Shown here: in pieces, positions 1 to 4,121 of the stretch | Layout: each line of letters begins with the position of its first letter | Numbering within the stretch: the stretch's first letter is position 1 | NCBI GenBank assembly: GCA_002729295.1 | Contig: PBTU01000087.1 | Location: forward strand, 1 to 8,008 | Length of the DNA: 8,008 bases | Origin: Verrucomicrobiales bacterium | GTDB taxonomy: Bacteria; Verrucomicrobiota; Verrucomicrobiia; Verrucomicrobiales; Akkermansiaceae | Reading direction: 5' to 3' | The notes under the pieces: generated by a model | The model's input: only the letters and a program-made list of their open reading frames with translations | Told to the model about the DNA's origin: nothing | Databases searched by the model: none | Program-made: the position numbers and the translations under genes

Positions 1-245
1 ATTCGGGAACGCTTGCCTGGGTGCATGCGGCTGCCTTTGTCCTGGAAGAGATTGCGGTAGTGGGGGACGGCCAGGTGGATGTCCTGGTGCGTGCTGCTCA
101 AGCCGTGAACGAGGAGGGCTGAAACATCGGCAAGGCCGCCGGCTTTGGCGCGAAGACGTTCGGCATCGACGCTGAGTCTTTTGGAGACGTAGGAAATTTC
201 AGGAGTGACGAAGAGGATTCGTGGTCCTTTTTTTGATTTAGCCAT
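1..245 (-). CDS. glgA: Glycogen synthase, N-terminal part (runs off the left edge)
   Basis: This is the first 81 codons of a GT5-family glycogen/starch synthase, which transfers glucose from ADP-glucose to growing alpha-1,4-glucan in the cytosol. The translation starts MAKSKKGPRILFVTPEIS and reaches the hallmark KAGGLADV at about residues 34-41. In GlgA this KxGGL loop contacts the ADP-glucose phosphates. It is followed by the usual HLAVPHYRNLF segment of the first Rossmann fold. About 15 extra residues (SYVSKRLSVDAERLRA) separate the first beta strand from KAGGL; classical GlgA has only a few residues there. ATG at 245-243 is the natural start because a short basic stretch precedes the first strand. 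No Shine-Dalgarno is visible. The catalytic C-terminal half lies outside the window, so activity cannot be judged. The next gene upstream, a helicase-domain protein, points the same way with a 152-base gap. Confidence 0.88.
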   Translation of the reverse strand, partial: MAKSKKGPRILFVTPEISYVSKRLSVDAERLRAKAGGLADVSALLVHGLSSTHQDIHLAVPHYRNLFQDKGSRMHPGKRSR

Positions 246-281
246 TTTTTGTGGTGGATGAGAAATTGAGGGTGCTTTTTC

Positions 282-302
282 GGGAGTTTGGGGGGGCTGG
301 GG
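282..302 (+). other. Putative G-quadruplex motif upstream of glgA
   Basis: The plus strand carries four G-tracts, GGG, GGG, GGG and GGGG, with loops of 5, 1 and 2 bases, so it fits the usual G3+N1-7 quadruplex pattern. It lies 37-57 bases upstream of the glgA start, on the template strand for that gene, where it could affect transcription of the leader. This is a pattern match only. The remainder of 246-397 shows no convincing promoter or terminator. Confidence 0.4.
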
Positions 303-397
303 CAATACCCGGATGCGCTGCCCGCAGATTCAGTGCCAAGAGCGGGGTGATTTCGAATGGCGTGAGAGCCAAGAAATATTCCTAATCGATTTGGGCA

Positions 398-1012
398 TCA
401 GCGTTTCTTTGTTCGCTTGCTCTTTTTGTTGTCGCGGCCTCCGTTTCTGAGCTTGGGCTTTTTATGCTGGAGGGGTTTGGAGACGTTCTTTTTGGCCTTC
501 TTGGTTTTTGGGGCCGTTCCGCTGGCTGCGTAGGCGAAGCTTTCCGACTCCAAGCGCGGGAGCTCTTCGGCGGCGAGATCTTCGAGTTTTTTCAGGAGGT
601 TCTTTTCTTTCGTTGTGACGAAGGTAGCGATGCTTCCCTGCGATTCCCGCACGGTATCCAGACGGTGGAGGTAGTCGGCGGCGACTTCGTGGAAATCAAA
701 TTGCAGAATATGGCGGATACTGTCGAGATCGCTGACACGGGCGACAGCCTCGGTTGCGACGAGGGCTCTGAGCCTGCCTTCTTTGAAATCCCGAAGCGCG
801 CGATCGCGGAATTCGGGCTTTTTGGTTCCGTGAAGGGATTGGAAAGGAAGTCCGGCCTGGCTGAGCCCCGCGGTGACGGCGTGAAGGGCTTCTTTAGTGC
901 GTAAAATGACAAGTAGGGAAGGCAAGTCAGTCTCAGTCTGAAGGAGGTGGATGAGAAGGTCCGTCTTTTGGTGTTCGAGGACTTCGTAGATGAATTGAGA
1001 GCTGCTGGGCAT
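398..1012 (-). CDS. Stand-alone degenerate DEAD-box helicase C-terminal domain protein
   Basis: The 204-residue protein corresponds to the second RecA-like domain (Helicase_C) of DEAD-box RNA helicases, with no first domain carrying Walker A or DEAD. It starts in what is normally the interdomain linker (SSQFIYEVLEHQKTDLL, residues 4-20). Motif IV is recognisable as LLVILRT (33-39), and SLHGTKKPEFRDRAL (59-73) matches the H-G...Q..R region with Q replaced by P66. Motif V, normally TDxxxRGxD, reads TEAVARVSD (87-95), losing the glycine. Motif VI, normally HRxGRxxR, reads HRLDTVRE (116-123), losing the arginine fingers. The tail from about residue 169 is lysine/arginine-rich and probably binds RNA. 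It therefore cannot be an ATPase by itself. It may be a helicase-derived RNA-binding or partner protein, or the remnant of a larger gene. An in-frame stop at 1036-1034 lies eight codons upstream, so it does not continue in that direction. The preserved 204-codon frame argues against recent decay. Confidence 0.72.
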   Translation of the reverse strand: MPSSSQFIYEVLEHQKTDLLIHLLQTETDLPSLLVILRTKEALHAVTAGLSQAGLPFQSLHGTKKPEFRDRALRDFKEGRLRALVATEAVARVSDLDSIRHILQFDFHEVAADYLHRLDTVRESQGSIATFVTTKEKNLLKKLEDLAAEELPRLESESFAYAASGTAPKTKKAKKNVSKPLQHKKPKLRNGGRDNKKSKRTKKR

Positions 1013-1073
1013 GGCGGTCTGAAGGAGACTAACTTACCCGAGCGGCAAGTGCGCTTCTTTTATTCCCGCAGCG

Positions 1074-1097
1074 CGGCACCTGATTGACAGGGTGCCG
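1074..1097. other. Hairpin in the gene-poor stretch 1013-1153
   Basis: CGGCACC (1074-1080) pairs with GGTGCCG (1091-1097) around a 10-base loop. Neither side is followed by a proper T-run: on plus it continues TATTCCTTTT, on minus CGCTGCGGGAA. It is therefore not a standard intrinsic terminator, though it could be a transcript end or processing site. A TTGACA inside the loop has no matching -10 element. Nothing else recognisable was seen between 1013 and 1153. Confidence 0.35.
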
Positions 1098-1153
1098 TAT
1101 TCCTTTTCAAGTGGGTGAGTGAGTCGTTTTGGAAGAAGCTTTTTACACCCGGG

Positions 1154-1387
1154 CTATTCGAGTGAGCCTTTAAAATGCGGCAGGGTGATGCGGGAGAGTT
1201 TTTTGCGAATCAGGATGAGGAGGCCCTTCGGGCGAAGGGGAAAAGTCTGGATGAGAATCCTGAGTGCTCTGTCGCGGTGATGTCCGGGAGTTAGGTGCTT
1301 GTTGATGATGTTTGGAAGTTTCCAATCGAACGCTAAGATCGGTGTAGTGGCGGACGTATATTCGGGACGGTTGTTATTAAGTCCTTT
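1154..1387 (-). pseudogene. Coding-like open frame without a start codon, possible gene remnant
   Basis: A 77-codon open frame runs from a TAG at 1390-1388 to a TAG at 1156-1154. It contains no ATG, GTG or TTG. Its translation has protein-like character: a segment FDWKLPNIINKHL, then an amphipathic basic region including RALRILIQTFPLRPKGLL and ending in HFKGSLE. Many codons end in C, as in the glgA fragment on the same strand. I do not recognise the family. The upstream end of the frame abuts the start of the DUF1080 gene at 1396, so it may be the 3' remnant of a gene whose 5' part was lost. An open frame of this length can also arise by chance. A competing plus-strand frame of 39 codons (1174-1293) overlaps it and has an ATG but no recognisable content. 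Confidence 0.28.
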
Positions 1388-1395
1388 CTAAAATC

Positions 1396-2055
1396 ATGAA
1401 GTTCATCGCTAAGATTCTCTCTCTCGCTTTTGCAGCTAGTTCCTTGCCCGCCGAGGATATCGTGACTCTTCCGAAACCTGATGAGGAGGGGTGGATCACG
1501 CTGTTCAATGGGAAAGACCTAACCGGATGGAATGGCGACCCCAAGGTTTGGCGGGTCAAGGATGGTTATATTTCCGGAGAAATCGAGAAGCTGAAAGGAG
1601 GAAATACTTTCCTGATTTTTAAGAAGCCCTTTTCAAACTACGTGCTTGAGCTGGACTGCTTATTGGTCGGCAGGAAGGGAAACAGCGGAATTCAATATCG
1701 ATCCAAGCATTCCGAGCGAGGCGCCAATAAGTGGGTCGTGAAAGGCTACCAGGCTGATTTCGCAAACGGCTGTTGGGGGAAACTCTACGAAGAAGGGGGG
1801 CGCGGAGCGTTGGTCTGGAAATACAAGGATAAGGCTCCTGAGATTAAGGCGGGTGATCAGTGGAACAACTACCGCATTACAGCCAGCGGAACGAAACTGA
1901 AGCAGGAACTGAACGGAACGGTGACGATCGAACTCGATGACAAAGATCCAGCCAAGTCCGCCAAGGAGGGCTTAGTCGCCTTACAGTATCATTCTCCAGG
2001 AGGATTCGAAGTTCGCTTCCGAAATATCCGGATTAAATTGCTGGGAGATAATTAG
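1396..2055 (+). CDS. Secreted DUF1080 (3-keto-disaccharide hydrolase) family protein
   Basis: This 219-residue protein belongs to the DUF1080 / 3-keto-disaccharide hydrolase family, a concanavalin-like beta-sandwich fold abundant in Verrucomicrobiota and Planctomycetota. Some members hydrolyse 3-keto-glycosides; the substrate here is unknown. Residues 1-19 form a Sec signal peptide: K2 and K6, a hydrophobic ILSLAFAA core, and a likely cut after SLPA before E20. There is no lipobox cysteine, so it is periplasmic or secreted. Family marks are GWITLFNGKDLTGW (32-45), NSGIQYRS (96-103), KGYQADF (116-122), QWNNYR (155-160) and the C-terminal GGFEVRFRNIRIK (202-214). Length matches single-domain members, so the gene looks intact. 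The ATG sits directly before the signal peptide; no Shine-Dalgarno is seen. No terminator follows, and the oxidoreductase starts about 127 bases downstream on the same strand. No GFO/IDH-type glycoside dehydrogenase partner is in the window. Confidence 0.88.
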   Translation: MKFIAKILSLAFAASSLPAEDIVTLPKPDEEGWITLFNGKDLTGWNGDPKVWRVKDGYISGEIEKLKGGNTFLIFKKPFSNYVLELDCLLVGRKGNSGIQYRSKHSERGANKWVVKGYQADFANGCWGKLYEEGGRGALVWKYKDKAPEIKAGDQWNNYRITASGTKLKQELNGTVTIELDDKDPAKSAKEGLVALQYHSPGGFEVRFRNIRIKLLGDN

Positions 2056-2101
2056 TCGGATTAGACGCCGGACGTGGATACTCTTGTTCCGGGCAGGGCG
2101 T

Positions 2102-2196
2102 GTCGCTGAGGGCAGGGCCTGTTCTTCGATGGATCGCTCGATGCTCCGGCGATGGTTGCCGTAGTGGATCCGACACTCTATCGTGAAAAATCATGA
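2102..2196 (+). pseudogene. Fossil of the C-terminal end of a TPR-sulfotransferase gene
   Basis: Reading 2122-2196 in frame gives FFDGSLDAPAMV followed by AVVDPTLYREKS and TGA. This matches the extreme C-terminus of the large fusion protein encoded at 4032-7058 on the opposite strand (FFDKSLDTTAMA then AVVDPTLYRERG, its residues 983-1006) at 18 of 24 positions. Just upstream, 2102-2119 reads VAEGRA one frame away, in the place of VANRLN of the same protein; one missing base would restore register. No further sulfotransferase sequence fits between here and the end of the DUF1080 gene at 2055. The divergence means this is not a recent copy of the downstream gene; it is more likely the tail of a lost paralogue that preceded the oxidoreductase. 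Its TGA (2194-2196) overlaps an ATG at 2193 in an ATGA arrangement. Confidence 0.72.
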
Positions 2197-3820
2197 ACAA
2201 ACTAAATTTCATTCAACTGAAGTGACCGCAATCGATTCAAGTTATGATGTCGCGATTATCGGAAGCGGGCACAACGGTCTCGTTTCGGCCTGTTATCTCG
2301 CCAAGGCAGGCTTGTCAGTCCTGGTGTTGGAACGTAATGCGAAAATTGGTGGTGCCACCAAATCGGAAATGGCATTTGAAGGAATGGAGGCCCGCCTCTC
2401 TGTTTATTCCTATCTGGTGAGCCTGTTTCCGGAGAAGATCGTTTCGGATCTCGGACTCGATCTGGAGTTGCGCTCTCGAAAAACCGCCTCCTGGACGCCC
2501 ACTTTCGAAAATGGAACGCGTCGCGAACTACTTCTTCGTTACGATGATCCTGAATCGGATCTAGCCGCGTTCAAGGAGCTCACTGGTAGTGATGATGACT
2601 ACCGGGGTTACCTCGAACTGCAGGAGATGCAAGAGCGCTTGGCCGCAATCATCTGGCCGAGTCTGATCGAGCCATTGGTGAGTCGTGATCAAATGCGGGC
2701 ACGTCTGGATAGCGAAGGAAAAGCAGCGTGGCAGGCTCTTATCGAGGAGCCGCTGGGCAAGGTGATTGAGGAGCTGATTTCGGATGATCTGGTGCGCGGG
2801 ATGGTGTTCACTGATGGCCGGATTGGTGTATCGACCTACCCGCATGACCCGACCTTGTTGCAGAACCGGTCGTTTCTCTATCATGTCATCGGCAGGGGGA
2901 CGGGAGAGTGGCGCGTCCCGGTGGGTGGTATGGGATCACTTGTCCATGAGTTGGTGAAGGTAGCGGAGTCCACTGGGAGAGTGATCTTTCAAACGGGAGC
3001 CGAGGTTTCCATGCTTAACCCGGGCGCACCCCGTTCTTCGATTGCGTATGAGATGGATGGCGATGAATACGAGGTCGATGCTCGCTTCGTCTTGTGTAAT
3101 GCCTCCGCTCAAGTGCTCTATCGGTTGACTGGCGCTTGTAGCGGCGTTGGGACAGATGTTGTCGAAGGAGCTGGATTTAAGATCAACATGTTGCTGGAGA
3201 GACTTCCGCAGCTCCGTTCTGATATTTATCCTGCCAGCGAGGCCTTCGCGGGAACTGTTCATATCGACGAAGGCTATGAGCAGATGATGGAGAGCTATCG
3301 GCAGAGTATGTCCGGTAAGGTGCCCGAGAGGCCTCCGGGGGAGATCTACTGCCACACCTTGACCGACGATTCTATTTTATCCGATGACTTGAAGCAGCGC
3401 GGTTTTCACACCTTGACTTTATTCGGACTAGACATGCCCTACCGTCTTTTTGAGAAAGACAACGAACGCGTGCGGGGAGAGGTGGTGTCGAAATATTTGT
3501 CGGGGATCAACCAACATCTGGACGAGCCGATCGAATCCTGTCTGGCGAAAGATGCCAATGGCGATCTTTGCATTGAGGCGATGAGCCCGGTCGATCTCGA
3601 AAAGGCAATCCACTTGCCCAAAGGTAATATTTTCCACGGCGACCTGACTTGGCCATTTGCCGACGCCGAGAATGAGGTCGGCACTTGGGGAGTAGAGACC
3701 GTTCATCCACAGATCTACATTTGTGGCGCGTCCGCGAAGCGCGGAGGTGCGGTGAGCGGGGTCCCCGGCCACAATGCGGCTAAGAAGGTTTTAGAAGTTG
3801 TATCAGGAAGGCGAACTTAA
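2183..3820 (+). CDS. FAD-dependent oxidoreductase, PYROXD2/phytoene desaturase-like
   Basis: This is a complete flavoprotein of about 530-545 residues in the COG1233 (phytoene dehydrogenase-like, PYROXD2-like) group. Residues 22-52 form the FAD-binding Rossmann fold (DVAIIGSGHNGLVSACYLAK then a second-strand VLVLERN). A substrate/FAD-contact stretch VPVGGMGSLVHEL lies near 245-257. The C-terminal FAD-binding signature includes GNIFHGDLTWPF (481-492), WGVETVHPQIYICGA and GGAVSGVPGHNAAKKVLE (about 521-538). No signal peptide is present, so it is cytosolic; its substrate cannot be named from sequence. The start is uncertain. GTG at 2183 gives 545 residues, but GTG at 2222 gives the short N-terminus usual for this family. 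Between them, an ATG at 2193 opens ten codons in another frame and ends at a TGA overlapping GTG 2222. It follows the sulfotransferase fossil directly and is closed by the terminator at 4016-4041. Confidence 0.88.
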   Translation: MKNHEQTKFHSTEVTAIDSSYDVAIIGSGHNGLVSACYLAKAGLSVLVLERNAKIGGATKSEMAFEGMEARLSVYSYLVSLFPEKIVSDLGLDLELRSRKTASWTPTFENGTRRELLLRYDDPESDLAAFKELTGSDDDYRGYLELQEMQERLAAIIWPSLIEPLVSRDQMRARLDSEGKAAWQALIEEPLGKVIEELISDDLVRGMVFTDGRIGVSTYPHDPTLLQNRSFLYHVIGRGTGEWRVPVGGMGSLVHELVKVAESTGRVIFQTGAEVSMLNPGAPRSSIAYEMDGDEYEVDARFVLCNASAQVLYRLTGACSGVGTDVVEGAGFKINMLLERLPQLRSDIYPASEAFAGTVHIDEGYEQMMESYRQSMSGKVPERPPGEIYCHTLTDDSILSDDLKQRGFHTLTLFGLDMPYRLFEKDNERVRGEVVSKYLSGINQHLDEPIESCLAKDANGDLCIEAMSPVDLEKAIHLPKGNIFHGDLTWPFADAENEVGTWGVETVHPQIYICGASAKRGGAVSGVPGHNAAKKVLEVVSGRRT

Positions 3821-4121
3821 TACCCCGATCTCCTCACCCAAATTCCTCGAACCCAGTGAAAAACCCGAAGACCAAATCGTGCGAGAGGCTTTGCGCTACA
3901 TTGCCGAACCTAGTGATCAGATGATCCGGGTGAACGACGACGTCCGAGCCGTCGCGACTATCAGACGTATGCTTGAGAGGCGTTTCTCCAACGCAATTTC
4001 GCCAAAGCCATCAGCGGGGACATGCGTCCCCTTAGTTTTTTCCCCGTTCCCGGTAGAGCGTCGGGTCGACGACTGCGGCCATTGCGGTCGTGTCGAGCGA
4101 TTTGTCAAAGAAGCGGTTTAG
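3798..4121 (+). CDS. Doubtful small ORF after the oxidoreductase
   Basis: A 107-codon frame opens with TTG at 3798 inside the end of the oxidoreductase. Its middle, around 3860-3995, reads like protein (EDQIVREALRYIAEPSDQM followed by TIRRMLERRF), with a helical, charged pattern and many C-ending codons. However, the start is a weak TTG with no Shine-Dalgarno, and the first internal ATG comes about 40 codons later. The intrinsic terminator at 4016-4041 lies within the frame. The last 90 bases run antisense to the well-supported gene that ends at 4032. I do not recognise a family. It may be debris from another gene or chance. Confidence 0.2.
   Translation: MYQEGELNTPISSPKFLEPSEKPEDQIVREALRYIAEPSDQMIRVNDDVRAVATIRRMLERRFSNAISPKPSAGTCVPLVFSPFPVERRVDDCGHCGRVERFVKEAV
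4016..4041 (+). terminator. Rho-independent terminator of the oxidoreductase transcript
   Basis: GGGGAC (4016-4021) pairs with GTCCCC (4026-4031) around an ATGC loop, followed by TTAG and six T residues. It lies 195 bases after the oxidoreductase stop and fits a strong plus-strand terminator. The T-run overlaps the last two codons and the stop (TAA, 4034-4032) of the convergent gene. On the minus strand the hairpin follows that stop directly but has no T-run after it, so termination there would be less efficient. Confidence 0.85.

Noticed and set aside
464..904. A 146-codon plus-strand open frame
   Set aside because: It lies antisense to the helicase-domain gene, which has clear family motifs; the plus frame has none.
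1084..1112. TTGACA resembling a -35 box
   Set aside because: There is no TATAAT-like element at 16-18 bases, and the hexamer sits in a hairpin loop.
1224..1239. Hairpin CCCTTC-GGGC-GAAGGG as a terminator
   Set aside because: No T-run follows on either strand, and it lies inside a coding-like frame.
1357..1362. TATATT as a -10 box for the DUF1080 gene
   Set aside because: There is no matching -35 at the right distance; a single hexamer is weak evidence.
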